A stretch of 64,000 nt of DNA, taken from Corynebacterium sp. Its GTDB lineage: Bacteria > Actinomycetota > Actinomycetes > Mycobacteriales > Mycobacteriaceae. The position numbers and the translations under genes were made by a program. Shown here piece by piece: positions 10,698 through 20,198 of this stretch. Numbering within the stretch: position 1 is the first letter of the stretch; every line of letters starts with the position of its first letter. Where the stretch lies: contig NZ_JAUNLP010000008.1 of assembly GCF_030532195.1 (NCBI RefSeq), positions 1-64,000 on the forward strand. The letters are read 5' to 3'. The notes under the pieces were generated by a model. The model did no database searches. It saw only the letters and a list, made by a program, of their open reading frames with translations, and had not been told where the DNA came from.

Positions 10698-12080
10698 TTA
10701 CTCAGCAGAGGTTTCCTCAGCCTTGTCAGCGTCAGCGCCTTCTTCAGACTTCTCCGGCTCGATTTCGCCGAAGTACTCGTTCAGGTCAATCTCGTTGCCC
10801 TCGGTATCCTTGGCAGTTGCCTTCAGGATAGAGGTTGCCAGAGCCTTGCCACGGCGAACGTCTGCGAAGAGGTTGCCCAGCTGGCCGGACTGCTGAATCT
10901 GCTGGATGAACTGGTTCGGGTCCATGCCGTAGGACTGAGCAGTAAACAGGATGTGGTCGGTGAGCTCCTGCTGGGAGACCTCCGGCTTGATTTCCTCAGC
11001 CAGGGCATCCAGGAACAGCTGGGTGCGGACTGCCTCTTCAGCGGACTTCTTGGAGTCCTCGTCGAACTGTTCGCGGGTGGTGCCCTGAGCCTCAAGCATG
11101 GAGTTCAGAACCTTCTCGTCGCCGCCGAACTGGCCCAGCAGCTGCTGCAGCTGACCCTCGACCTGTTCCTTGACAACGCCCTCTGGCAGAGCGACGGTGG
11201 TCTGCTCCATTGCAGCAGCCAGAACCTTGTCGCGGACCTGCTGAGCCTGCTCGCCCTTCTTGGTGTTCTCAACCTGGCGTGCCAGGTCTTCCTTCAGCTC
11301 GTCGATGGTGTCGAACTCGGAAGCCATCTGAGCGAAGTCGTCGTCTGCCTCCGGCAGCTCGCGAACCTTGACGGACTGAACGGTGACGGTGACCTGTGCG
11401 TCCTCGCCCTCGTGCTCACCGGCAACCAGCTTGGTGGTGAATTCCTTGGACTCGCCCTGAGCCAGACCGATAACGGCCTCATCCAGACCCTCAATCAGGT
11501 CATCGGAGCCAACCTGGTAGGACAGGCCCTCGGTGGAAGCCTCTTCCAGCTCTTCACCGTCGATGGTGGCCGACAGATCGATGGAGACGAAGTCATCCTT
11601 CTCAACTGCACGCTCAACACCGGTGAGGGTGCCAAAACGAGCGAGCAGGTTCTGCAACTCAGCCTCAACAGCGGCCTCGTCGGCGACCAGCGGGTCAACC
11701 TCAACTGCGATGTCTTCAAACTTCGGCAGGTCAATCTCCGGGCGGACATCCACCTCAGCGGTGAACTCAACAACGTCACCGTCTTCCAGCTTCGTGACGT
11801 CAATCTCCGGCTGACCAATAACCTTAAGGTCCTCCTCACGAACGACCTGGTCGTAGCGAGACGGAACCATATCGTTGAGCACCTGCTCCAGGATTGGGCC
11901 ACGGCCGAAGCGGGCCTCAATCAGCTTTGCCGGTGCCTTACCCTTACGGAAGCCCGGAATCTGAACCTGCTGAGCCAGAGCCTTGTAAGCATTGTCGAAC
12001 TCAGGCTTCAGCTCGTCGAACGGAACCTCGACGGTAATCTTCACACGGGTTTCGTTGAGCTTCTCAACGGAAGACTTCAC
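10698..12080 (-). CDS. tig: Trigger factor (ribosome-associated chaperone, PPIase)
   Basis: Protein of 460 residues that binds nascent chains at the ribosome exit. The N-terminal ribosome-binding motif is FRKGKAP. The central FKBP-type PPIase domain holds [19 protein letters not shown] (residues ~150-240). The C-terminal helical domain ends in an acidic tail ([19 protein letters not shown]). I place the start at the GTG at 12080, preceded by GCAGGAG. The open frame continues upstream into tRNA-Pro, which cannot be coding. The order tig, clpP1, clpP2, clpX matches Rv2462c to Rv2457c. Confidence 0.97.
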   Translation of the reverse strand: MKSSVEKLNETRVKITVEVPFDELKPEFDNAYKALAQQVQIPGFRKGKAPAKLIEARFGRGPILEQVLNDMVPSRYDQVVREEDLKVIGQPEIDVTKLEDGDVVEFTAEVDVRPEIDLPKFEDIAVEVDPLVADEAAVEAELQNLLARFGTLTGVERAVEKDDFVSIDLSATIDGEELEEASTEGLSYQVGSDDLIEGLDEAVIGLAQGESKEFTTKLVAGEHEGEDAQVTVTVQSVKVRELPEADDDFAQMASEFDTIDELKEDLARQVENTKKGEQAQQVRDKVLAAAMEQTTVALPEGVVKEQVEGQLQQLLGQFGGDEKVLNSMLEAQGTTREQFDEDSKKSAEEAVRTQLFLDALAEEIKPEVSQQELTDHILFTAQSYGMDPNQFIQQIQQSGQLGNLFADVRRGKALATSILKATAKDTEGNEIDLNEYFGEIEPEKSEEGADADKAEETSAE

Positions 12081-12139
12081 TGGTGCACTCTCCTGCAACT
12101 CGATGATTAATTCATAGACCACGGGAGTGCCCGTGATAC

Positions 12140-12216
12140 TGGTCGGGGTAGCGGGATTTGAACCCACGGCCTTCCGCTCCCAAAGCGGACGCGCTACCAA
12201 GCTGCGCCATACCCCG
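12140..12216 (-). tRNA. tRNA-Pro (anticodon TGG)
   Basis: The acceptor stem CGGGGTA pairs with TACCCCG. The anticodon stem TCCGC/GCGGA holds loop TTTGGGA, giving anticodon TGG, and the T-arm has GTTCAAATC. The 3' CCA is encoded (12142-12140). It lies 60 bp upstream of the tig start. Confidence 0.96.
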
Positions 12217-12781
12217 TATGCGTCATTCGAAACCTAGCAGATACTCCACCGGAGCACCTGCACCGGGGTCCCTGTAGTCGCGAACACACGATTTCCATAA
12301 CGGACCCGTATAGATTTACCTGACGTTCAATGAAATCACAAAACCAACCCCTCTGCCAGGCCAATCTCGCAGTACGCACGCTTGACGACGTAATCGAGAA
12401 CTAACCCGAACCCTGCAGTTGTTTCCATGAATTCCGTGAATATCACTGGGCGTTTGCTTTAACTTGGCCATCCTTGTGGGATCGCCTCGTCTGATACAAA
12501 CACTCCTTCGTCGGCCGACTCATTAAACAGGCCCCCAAGATCACTTGAGTTCCTCCCTAAAGAGCCGAGTGACAGTGTAATCAACAGCCACGGGCGAGTT
12601 TCACATACCCCGGATAGCAGTTCTACCCCACTTCATTTCACCGGTTTAAGCTGCATTTTTTCGGTAGCAATTTACTTGCGATTGCCTTGTCGATTTTTCT
12701 CTGGGCCGATTGACGGGTTAGTATGCTTCTTACCAAGACGCGGTTCGGAGAGTTTTCACATTCTTCCGACTGAGCTTGCCT
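12217..12781. other. 565-bp intergenic gap between tRNA-Pro and tRNA-Gly
   Basis: I see no supportable gene on either strand. Open frames here are short, lack ribosome-binding sites and run into tRNA sequence. It should hold the promoters of the two divergent tRNA transcripts. I could not define either with confidence. Confidence 0.6.
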
Positions 12782-12856
12782 GGGGATGTCGTATAGTGGC
12801 TAATACCTCAGCCTTCCAAGCTGAAGACGCGGGTTCGATTCCCGTCATCCCCTCCA
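12782..12856 (+). tRNA. tRNA-Gly (anticodon TCC)
   Basis: The acceptor GGGGATG pairs with CATCCCC. The anticodon stem TCAGC/GCTGA encloses CTTCCAA, giving anticodon TCC. The T-arm has GGTTCGATT. The 3' CCA is encoded at 12854-12856. Confidence 0.96.
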
Positions 12857-12860
12857 CTTC

Positions 12861-12886
12861 AACCGGGAGCCTGTCTCCCGGTTTTT
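12861..12886 (+). terminator. tRNA-Gly terminator
   Basis: Stem AACCGGGAG/CTCCCGGTT with a run of five T's, directly after the tRNA. Confidence 0.9.
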
Positions 12887-12932
12887 CGTTTTTCCTGTGG
12901 ACTATGCCCGCAGCACAGGTACGCTAGGCACC

Positions 12933-13166
12933 ATGAAACCCACCATCATTGATGCCGATACTGGACATGAATTGTGGACCGCCGTCGAGTGTGCAGCTTT
13001 CTCCGGAACTGCACGAGGAACGTTTACTAGTTACGCAGGGCGTAAGAAGGCTCCGGAGCCCGTCGCAAAGCTCCATGGCCTAACCCTGTGGGACTCCGAA
13101 GAGGTCCGGAAGTGGCATGCAAACCGTAAGGGACGTGCTCAGCGCGGCGATTCCCAGCAGTCGTAA
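12933..13166 (+). CDS. Small excisionase/MerR-like helix-turn-helix protein
   Basis: A 77-residue basic protein. Residues 15-65 look like the winged-helix DNA-binding fold shared by AlpA, excisionases and MerR proteins: WTAVECAAFSG, a turn, then a tip region and LTLWDSEEVRKWHANR, where the Trp-x-x-x-x-V-x-x-W spacing is characteristic. A TACGCT hexamer ends 7 nt before the ATG, so the mRNA is probably leaderless. There is no integrase or phage gene next to it. It may be a stable host gene or the remnant of an element that used the adjacent tRNA-Gly. DNA binding is inferred from the pattern only. Confidence 0.7.
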   Translation: MKPTIIDADTGHELWTAVECAAFSGTARGTFTSYAGRKKAPEPVAKLHGLTLWDSEEVRKWHANRKGRAQRGDSQQS

Positions 13167-13323
13167 TAACTGAAATTCGCTGAGCAAATACCTGCCCTTA
13201 GCTGCACAAAGTATCGCTTTTCTAACAGGCGCTCTTCGGTGTGGGAACTTTTCCGGCTTCTGAGACGTTGAAATCAATACCAGTCCGACTATTCTCTCTT
13301 TTTCCGTTTTGGAGGCCTAGCCC

Positions 13324-14202
13324 ATGGGGGCGTTATTCCTAATCGCACTATTTGTCGGTGGCGCTATCGTCATTGCAGCAATGGCACAGCAGCGCTCAAA
13401 CCAGGCATTTGATGCTCGGAAGAACAATCAGATTGAGGACGCCAAGGCCGATGCTCGTCGTTGGATTGAGCGCCTAGGTTCTCAGGTACTCACCCTGTCG
13501 GGTACCGATCAGGCTTCCACTCAGGCACTGGCTGATGCCTCCGAGCGATACAACGCGGCCTCCTCACAGATTTCTACCGCTTCGACTCCTGCGCAGGCTC
13601 GCATGGCTCGTGAGTCCGCACTCGAGGGTCTGCACTACATCAATGCCGCCCGCGAGATTATGGGACTTCCCGCAGGCCCGGCTCTGCCGCCCTTGGAGGG
13701 TCAGAAGTCTGCTGGCTCGGTCACAGAGACCCGCACCATTGAGCATGAGGGGCACACCCTGACTGCCTCCCCATACGCCACTGCGCAGACTCCGAACTAC
13801 TATCCCGGTGGCCGTGTGGCTGGTCGCCCAGTCCCGGCTGGTTGGTACTCCGAGCCGTGGTGGAAGTCTGCACTGCGCACCGGTGTGTGGACCGCAGGCT
13901 CGATGCTGCTGTTCTCTTCGCTGTTCCACGGCATGGCAGGTGTCGCCTACAGTGCGGATCACTTCGCTGACGGTATGGGCGATGGCACTGAGCCGGATGC
14001 CTCCGGTGGCGACGACTTCGGTGGCGATGCCGGGGATGACTTCGGTGGTGGCGACGATTTCGGCGGGGATGCCGGTGGCGATTTCGGTGGTGACTCTGGT
14101 GATGCCGGCGGAGACGATGGCGGATTCTTCGACGGTCTCTTCGGTGGCGGAGATGATGGTGGCGGATTCTTCGATGGCGGCTTCGACGGATTCGATATTT
14201 AG
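13324..14202 (+). CDS. Membrane protein with Asp/Gly-rich C-terminal tail (DUF1542-like)
   Basis: A 292-residue protein with a good ribosome-binding site (GGAGG). Residues 1-22 form a hydrophobic N-terminal helix. Residues 25-120 are an alpha-helical, Ala/Gln-rich region resembling DUF1542-type proteins of actinobacteria. A second hydrophobic stretch, with a WWKSALRTGVWTAG lead-in, covers about residues 178-208. The last 70 residues are almost only Gly, Asp and Phe in repeats such as GGDDFGGDAGDDFGG, a strongly acidic, disordered tail. Similar Gly/Asp/Phe tails occur in TPM-domain membrane proteins. The function is unknown. Confidence 0.8.
   Translation: MGALFLIALFVGGAIVIAAMAQQRSNQAFDARKNNQIEDAKADARRWIERLGSQVLTLSGTDQASTQALADASERYNAASSQISTASTPAQARMARESALEGLHYINAAREIMGLPAGPALPPLEGQKSAGSVTETRTIEHEGHTLTASPYATAQTPNYYPGGRVAGRPVPAGWYSEPWWKSALRTGVWTAGSMLLFSSLFHGMAGVAYSADHFADGMGDGTEPDASGGDDFGGDAGDDFGGGDDFGGDAGGDFGGDSGDAGGDDGGFFDGLFGGGDDGGGFFDGGFDGFDI
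13999..14199 (+). repeat. Degenerate GGTGGCGACGACTTC-type coding repeats
   Basis: Short imperfect direct repeats encoding (G)GDDFGGD and GGGFFDG units in the tail of the preceding protein. Such repeats favour copy-number change by slippage. Confidence 0.7.
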
Positions 14203-14255
14203 GAATAAATTTCCCGTGCGTCTACGCGTCTCATAAACACCGGCTCTGCACATGC

Positions 14256-14294
14256 AAAAGGCTGATTCCAGCACTTTCCTGGAATCAGCCTTTT
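14256..14294. terminator. Bidirectional terminator before rpiB
   Basis: A 16-bp perfect stem AAAAGGCTGATTCCAG with its complement and a 7-nt loop. The T/A ends suit both the Asp/Gly-rich protein gene and rpiB. Confidence 0.9.
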
Positions 14295-14337
14295 ACTTTG
14301 TTGTTCGCCCTGACGGCGTGTCTACAGCGACAAACAC

Positions 14338-14811
<474 letters not shown>

Positions 14812-14965
14812 GGCAACAAGTTTAGCGGCACCCGCGGATTACTCGGAGTCTGCACCCGTTTTAGGTATTGCTTGACGACGACTCCTGCGTTGCCGAATAG
14901 GGTGAAACTGCAACTGTTTTTGTAATCTCAGCACGTCTTCTAGACCAGAATTAGGTGCTTTTATC

Positions 14966-16240
14966 GTGTCTCCTGCGCCACAAGCTCAGTTCCAAGTCGA
15001 TCCGGACGCACTCAGCCCGCACGCGAACCCGCCAGCGCGGCATCGTGCTCCTGTTGTGCGAACGGTTCGACATGACATCAATAAGAAGCCTTTTATTGTC
15101 ATTTGGGAAGTCACCCGCGCTTGTGGGTTGGTGTGCAAGCACTGTCGCGCGGATGCGCAGCACCAGCCGCACCCTTTCCAGTTGACGACTGCCGAGGGCA
15201 AGACGTTGCTGGAGACCTTGGCGTCGTATAGCAAGCCGAAGCCTCTTATCGTGCTGACTGGCGGCGACCCATTTGAGCGCGATGATCTGGAAGAACTGGT
15301 GCGATACGGCACGGAGCTCGGTCTGAACATGTCGCTGTCGCCTTCGGTGACCCCGAAGCTGACACCGGAGCGGATTCGCTCGCTGCGCGAAGCAGGTGGT
15401 AAGGCGATGTCGATGTCTCTGGATGGTGCGACTGCGAAAACGCACGATAAGTTCCGTGGGTTCTCCGGCACGTTTGAAAAGACTCTGGAGATGGCACCGT
15501 ACATCAATGAGGCTGGATATCGGCTGCAAATTAACTCCACGCTAACCAAGGGAAATATTCGTGAAGCACCGGCGCTGCTAAAGACAGTGATGGATATGCA
15601 GGCCAAGATGTGGTACGTCTTTTTCCTCGTTCCCACTGGTCGCGGCTCGGATTTGGATGCGCTGTCCCCGGAAGAACGCGAGGATGTCTTGCACTGGCTA
15701 TCGGATATTTCCAACCGAATTGCCATAAAGACGACGGAGGCTCCGCAGTATCGTCGCGTCGTTTTGCAGCAGGAGGAAGCCAAGGAAAAGGGTCTACCGC
15801 CGTATGAGGGCGGCGAGCTCTATAAGTATCTCACCGAAGAGACCACGCGTCTGCTCGGTGCAGTGCCGGAAAAGCCGCGGCGCCCGCGCTCCCCTATGGC
15901 GGTGAATTCGGGCTCAGGATTCGCTTTCATTGACCACATCGGCGATGTCTACCCGAATGGTTTCCTGCCATTGCACTGCGGAAACGTGAAGGCCACGCCA
16001 TTCCAGGAGATTTACTCCAATTCGCCGGCTTTTAAGGCTCTCCGTGATCCTGATAATTGGCACGGCAAGTGCAGCGTATGTGAATATCACAGCGTATGCG
16101 GTGGTTCCCGCTCAACTGCATATGCGTTGACCGGGGATTACACGGCATCCGATCCGACATGCGTCTACATCCCACCACGGTGGGCGGCAATGAGCGAAGA
16201 AGAACGGCAGGCCTCCACCGGAGCGACGGCTAAGGATTAG
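14966..16240 (+). CDS. Radical SAM/SPASM domain protein (TIGR04053-like)
   Basis: A 424-residue protein. The radical SAM cluster motif is CGLVCKHC (Cys53, Cys57, Cys60), preceded by VIWEVTRA. LTGGDPFERDD is the glycine-rich SAM-binding strand. The C-terminus has a SPASM-type cysteine set: HCGN, then CSVCEYHSVCGGSR and a late DPTCVY, which would bind extra Fe-S clusters. It resembles the TIGR04053 subgroup, whose substrate I do not know. Start is a GTG. No peptide precursor or other maturation gene is adjacent; its partners here are rpiB and an oxidoreductase. It converges on the latter with 17 bp between them. Confidence 0.87.
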   Translation: MSPAPQAQFQVDPDALSPHANPPARHRAPVVRTVRHDINKKPFIVIWEVTRACGLVCKHCRADAQHQPHPFQLTTAEGKTLLETLASYSKPKPLIVLTGGDPFERDDLEELVRYGTELGLNMSLSPSVTPKLTPERIRSLREAGGKAMSMSLDGATAKTHDKFRGFSGTFEKTLEMAPYINEAGYRLQINSTLTKGNIREAPALLKTVMDMQAKMWYVFFLVPTGRGSDLDALSPEEREDVLHWLSDISNRIAIKTTEAPQYRRVVLQQEEAKEKGLPPYEGGELYKYLTEETTRLLGAVPEKPRRPRSPMAVNSGSGFAFIDHIGDVYPNGFLPLHCGNVKATPFQEIYSNSPAFKALRDPDNWHGKCSVCEYHSVCGGSRSTAYALTGDYTASDPTCVYIPPRWAAMSEEERQASTGATAKD

Positions 16241-16257
16241 CCTGAGCTAGTTCCGGA

Positions 16258-16902
16258 TTAGTCGAACTGCGGAGCTTCAGTGCGGGAGCGCTTGAGCTCG
16301 AAGAAGTACGGGTAGCTGGCAACGGCAACGGCACCGTCGAAAATCTTGCCCGCCTCTTCGCCGCGCGGAATGCGGGTGAGAACTGGGCCGAAGAAAGCAA
16401 CATCATTGAGCTTGACCACTGGGGTGCCCACATCGTTGCCGACCTCCTTCATGGCCTCTGCGTGGTTGTCACGCATCAGATCATCGAAGTCGGTGGTCAG
16501 AGCCTGTGCGAGGCGCTCCTCCGGCAGACCAACTTCCTTCAAAGCAGCCGTAATCAGCTCGTCGAACACGTGCTCCGGCTCGTCGACATGCGCCTTAAGA
16601 TTAACGCCGCCCTCATTGTGAATCTTGGTGCCCAGCGCGGTGTAGAGCTTATCGACGGCGTCCTGACCGTCCTGCTTAAAGACTGCATTGAACAGACGTG
16701 CCGGAGTCCAGTTGCACTTCATCATGAACTTGTAGTCTTCCGGCAGCTCATCGCGGCCCTCATTAAGCACTGACAGGCTCATCGGCTTCCACTCAATGTC
16801 GATGTCACGAACCTTTTCGACTTCCTTAATCCAGCGGGAAGTCACCCAGCAAAACGGGCAGGAAACATCGAAGTAAAAAGTGACCTTGTCTCGGTTGCTC
16901 AT
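16258..16902 (-). CDS. Mycothiol-dependent oxidoreductase, Rv2466c (Mrx-2) family
   Basis: DsbA-like thioredoxin-fold protein of 214 residues. The active site is CPFC (Cys15, Cys18) after a short beta strand. The family hallmark MSLSVLNEGRDELPE follows, and the C-terminus, FFGPVLTRIPRGEEAGK through FFELKRSRTE, closely follows Rv2466c as I remember it. Rv2466c is a mycothiol-dependent reductase linked to oxidative stress and nitro-prodrug activation. The ATG at 16902 has AAAGGAA upstream; a 14-codon open extension is not family-like. Divergent from pepN, as in M. tuberculosis. Confidence 0.92.
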   Translation of the reverse strand: MSNRDKVTFYFDVSCPFCWVTSRWIKEVEKVRDIDIEWKPMSLSVLNEGRDELPEDYKFMMKCNWTPARLFNAVFKQDGQDAVDKLYTALGTKIHNEGGVNLKAHVDEPEHVFDELITAALKEVGLPEERLAQALTTDFDDLMRDNHAEAMKEVGNDVGTPVVKLNDVAFFGPVLTRIPRGEEAGKIFDGAVAVASYPYFFELKRSRTEAPQFD

Positions 16903-17024
16903 GATTGAAGATTCCTTTCGTTGGAGTTGTCCTCTATTCGGCACCTTAGTACCACATGGGCTGGTTCTTCGAGGGCTGAGTACAGATTCGGCCTCGAAGC
17001 CAGAACCAAAATGCGGGCAGTGGC

Positions 17025-17030
17025 TACTCT
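17025..17030 (+). promoter_or_regulatory. -10 box of pepN (leaderless)
   Basis: TACTCT ending 7 nt before the pepN ATG. No ribosome-binding site is present. Confidence 0.5.
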
Positions 17031-17037
17031 GGTACCT

Positions 17038-19740
17038 ATGACGTCAAAGAATCTGACACGAAATGAAGCAATTGCCCGTGCAGAACTGCTGCGCGTAAAT
17101 CATTACGATATCGACCTGGATCTGACCACAGCTCCAGTCGACGCACCTCACAGTGCTCCTACCTTCGCATCGAAGACCACCATCTCTTTGACTGCAAAGA
17201 GCGCTGGCTCTACTTTCGTTGATCTGCGAGATGCACACGTTAAAAGCGTGACCATCGACGGTGTCGATGCCACCAAGGCCGCCCGCTACAACAGCGACAC
17301 CGGCATTAACTTGGACCTGACCGAGGGCGACCACATTGTCGTGATTGACGCGGATTGCCGTTACACCAACAATGGCCAGGGCATTCACCGTTTCCAGGAT
17401 CCGGCAGATGGCGAGACGTACCTGTACTCGCAGTTTGAGACCGCTGATGCCAAGCGTGTGTTTGCTTGCTTTGACCAGCCGGATTTGAAGGCCACCTACT
17501 CCATTCATGTCGTGGCACCGAAGGGTTGGAAGGTTATTTCCAACTCGGTAGCCAAGACCGGCACGACAACCGATGCACACGGCAATGATGCTGACACCTT
17601 TGACTTCAGCGTTGATGTCCCGCTGTCCACCTACCTGGTGGCTGTCTGTGCAGGCCCGTGGTACGAAGTTACGGACACTTGGACCGGCATGATTGCACCA
17701 CACCCGGAGACACCGGTCGAGCATCAGCCGGACGGCGAGATGACCATTCCGCTTGGCCTTTACTGCCGTAAGTCCATCGCCGAGCACCTCGATGCCGATA
17801 CCTTGTTCAAGGAGACCAAGGAGGGCTTCGACTTCTACGCCAAGCACTTCGGCGAGCCGTACGCATTCGGCAAGTACGACCAGGTCTTCTGCCCTGAGTA
17901 CAACATGGGCGCGATGGAAAACGCCGGCTGCGTCACCATCCGCGATGAGTACGTTTTCCGCTCCAAGCCAACTGCATACCTCTATGAGCGCCGCAATGAC
18001 ACCATCCTGCACGAGATGGCACACATGTGGTTCGGTGATTTGGTCACCATGAAGTGGTGGGATGATCTGTGGCTCAATGAGTCCTTCGCCACCTGGTCGG
18101 CTGCTGCTGCACAGATGGAGGTCTCCGACTTCTCCAGTGCATGGACGGCTTTCGCCAACGTTGAAAAGGCCTGGGCTTACAAGCAGGATCAGCTGCCGTC
18201 CACTCACCCGATTGCCGCCGATGCCAGCGACATTGACACCGTGGAGCAGAACTTTGACGGCATCACCTACGCCAAGGGTGCATCCACGCTCAAGCAGCTG
18301 GCCGCCTACGTTGGTCAGGATGCATTCCTGGCCGGTGCCCGTCTGCACTTTGCCCGCCACCGCTTTGGTAACGCCACCTTCGACGATCTGCTCGAGGCAC
18401 TGTCGGAGGCATCCGGCCGCGATCTGTCCGGCTGGGCTGATCAGTGGCTGACTACTACCGGCATCACCACGCTGGCACCGGATTTCCGAGTGTCTGCCGG
18501 CAAATACACTTCCTTTGCGGTCACGCAGGATGGTGCTCAGCCAGGTGCCGGTGAGCTGCGCGATCACCGCATTGCCGTCGGTATTTACAACCTGCGCGGC
18601 ACGGGCGATGACGCGGTTCTGGAACGCACAAAGCGCGTGGAAATAGATGTCCGCGGCGCTCGTACCGAGGTGCCAGAACTTCTGGATACCCCGATTGGTG
18701 ACGTCGTCATTGTCAATGACGACGATCTCACCTACAGCATGATTCGCCTGGACGAAAGCTCCCTTTCCACTGTCATCGACCACATCGGTGCCTTCACCGA
18801 TTCCATGCCGCGCACTCTGTGCTGGTCGGCTACGTGGCAGATGGTTCGTGCAGGCCAGATGCGCGCCCGCGACTTTGTCGAGCTGGTTCTGCGCGGCATC
18901 CCGGGCGAGGACAAGCTCTCGGTTCTCGAGCGCATCATCGCTCAGGCCATCAGCGCGGTTAATGTCTACGCCGATCCACAGTGGGCTGAAGCCACTGGCC
19001 GCGACCTGCTGGCCAAGGGCCTCCTGGAATACGCGCAGAAGGAAACTGACGCTGACCGCGCCCTGATTTTCGTCAATGCACTGTGCTCCGTGGGCTCGTC
19101 GGAAAGCGACGTCCTCGATGCCCTGCGCGCCGTTTACAACAATGACGCTGATAAGGCCGGTTTCCAGGCTGTGACGGTCGATACCGACATGCAGTGGCGC
19201 GCGCTGAAGGCGCTGGTCGCCGCGGGTGTCGAGGGCGAGGATGCCATCGTCGCCATGGAGAAGACCGACAACTCAGCGCTTGGCACGCAGGCTGCAATTG
19301 CCGCTCGCGCGTCGGTGCCGACGCTGGCAAACAAGGCACGCGTCTGGGCAGAGGCCACCGTCTCCGGCGACGAGGCGCCGTCGAACCTGGTCATTCGCCA
19401 TCTGCTGATGGGCTTCAACGCACCGGGCGCAGGCAAGGTGCTGGCCACCGCGCTTGACGACGACACCCGCGCCGCCATCTCCGCAGATGCATCGGCAGCC
19501 TCCCTTGCGGATCACTTCTTCGCCGTTGCCAACAGCTGGTGGCAGGATTTCTCCTCTGAGACTGCGCAGACCCTGCTCGAGGGCCTCTACCCCACCTGGG
19601 AAATTACCGAGACTGCGGTCGCGGCTGCTCAGCGCCTGCTGGATAGTGACCAGACTGCGGCTCCGGTCAAGCGCATCATCTCTGAGCAGCAGTTCCTGAT
19701 GAAGCTGGCTCTACGCGCTCGCGAATTCGACGCGCAGTAG
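17038..19740 (+). CDS. pepN: Aminopeptidase N (M1 zinc metallopeptidase)
   Basis: Cytosolic exopeptidase of 900 residues that trims N-terminal residues from peptides. The exopeptidase motif GAMEN is at residues 291-295. The zinc site HEMAHMWFGD has His325, Glu326 and His329, with the third ligand Glu348 in LNESFATW, exactly HEXXH-X18-E. The C-terminal half is the helical ERAP1-like domain. I use the ATG at 17038 because of the leaderless promoter spacing. Thirty-nine open codons upstream are not family-like. Gene order DsbA-like, pepN, glbO follows Rv2466c-Rv2467-Rv2470. Confidence 0.97.
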   Translation: MTSKNLTRNEAIARAELLRVNHYDIDLDLTTAPVDAPHSAPTFASKTTISLTAKSAGSTFVDLRDAHVKSVTIDGVDATKAARYNSDTGINLDLTEGDHIVVIDADCRYTNNGQGIHRFQDPADGETYLYSQFETADAKRVFACFDQPDLKATYSIHVVAPKGWKVISNSVAKTGTTTDAHGNDADTFDFSVDVPLSTYLVAVCAGPWYEVTDTWTGMIAPHPETPVEHQPDGEMTIPLGLYCRKSIAEHLDADTLFKETKEGFDFYAKHFGEPYAFGKYDQVFCPEYNMGAMENAGCVTIRDEYVFRSKPTAYLYERRNDTILHEMAHMWFGDLVTMKWWDDLWLNESFATWSAAAAQMEVSDFSSAWTAFANVEKAWAYKQDQLPSTHPIAADASDIDTVEQNFDGITYAKGASTLKQLAAYVGQDAFLAGARLHFARHRFGNATFDDLLEALSEASGRDLSGWADQWLTTTGITTLAPDFRVSAGKYTSFAVTQDGAQPGAGELRDHRIAVGIYNLRGTGDDAVLERTKRVEIDVRGARTEVPELLDTPIGDVVIVNDDDLTYSMIRLDESSLSTVIDHIGAFTDSMPRTLCWSATWQMVRAGQMRARDFVELVLRGIPGEDKLSVLERIIAQAISAVNVYADPQWAEATGRDLLAKGLLEYAQKETDADRALIFVNALCSVGSSESDVLDALRAVYNNDADKAGFQAVTVDTDMQWRALKALVAAGVEGEDAIVAMEKTDNSALGTQAAIAARASVPTLANKARVWAEATVSGDEAPSNLVIRHLLMGFNAPGAGKVLATALDDDTRAAISADASAASLADHFFAVANSWWQDFSSETAQTLLEGLYPTWEITETAVAAAQRLLDSDQTAAPVKRIISEQQFLMKLALRAREFDAQ

Positions 19741-19780
19741 TCGTCTGAGGTCAATTGTCGTTGATTGGCACCAAAGTCAT

Positions 19781-19786
19781 TAGACT
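19781..19786 (+). promoter_or_regulatory. -10 box of glbO (leaderless)
   Basis: TAGACT, 7 nt before the globin ATG at 19794. Confidence 0.5.
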
Positions 19787-19793
19787 TGGTGCC

Positions 19794-20192
19794 ATGACAA
19801 CTTCTCACACGCTTTTTGACTCCGTCGGCGGCGAGGATGTCTTCAACCGCATCGTCCATGGTTTCTACACGCGCATGCGTTCCGATGACCTCATCGGCCC
19901 GATGTACCCCAGCGATGACTGGGAGGGTGCCGAAAAACGTCTGCGCATGTTCCTCGTCCAGTACTGGGGCGGGCCACGCACGTACAGCCAGGAGCGCGGA
20001 CATCCTCGCTTGCGCATGCGCCATATGCCGTTTTCCATCGGCGAGGCCGAGCGCGACCGCTGGTTGGAGATCATGAGCGCCGCGCTGACCGACATCCCCG
20101 ACGAGGAACTGCCGAAGCCGCAGCGCGATGCGATGTGGAATCACATGGTGCAGGTTGCGGACATGCTCATCAATCGCTTTGATGAGCAGTAG
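19794..20192 (+). CDS. glbO: Group II truncated hemoglobin (GlbO-like)
   Basis: A 132-residue heme protein. The N-terminus SHTLFDSVGGEDVFNRIV, the FLVQYWGGPRTYSQERGHPRLRMRH segment (E-F region and proximal His in LRMRH) and the C-terminal helix are typical of TrHbII. The conserved YWGGP marks group II. Family members bind O2 and may act in oxygen or peroxide chemistry. The start at 19794 is set by promoter spacing. It lies 53 bp downstream of pepN and probably has its own promoter. Confidence 0.93.
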   Translation: MTTSHTLFDSVGGEDVFNRIVHGFYTRMRSDDLIGPMYPSDDWEGAEKRLRMFLVQYWGGPRTYSQERGHPRLRMRHMPFSIGEAERDRWLEIMSAALTDIPDEELPKPQRDAMWNHMVQVADMLINRFDEQ

Positions 20193-20198
20193 CTGCCA

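Noticed and set aside
10953..12110. 385-codon open frame opposite tig
   Set aside because: Leu/Gln/Asn-rich mirror of the acidic trigger factor; no start signal.
17044..18783. 579-codon open frame opposite pepN
   Set aside because: Shadow of the pepN reading frame, with no family motif and no promoter or ribosome-binding site.
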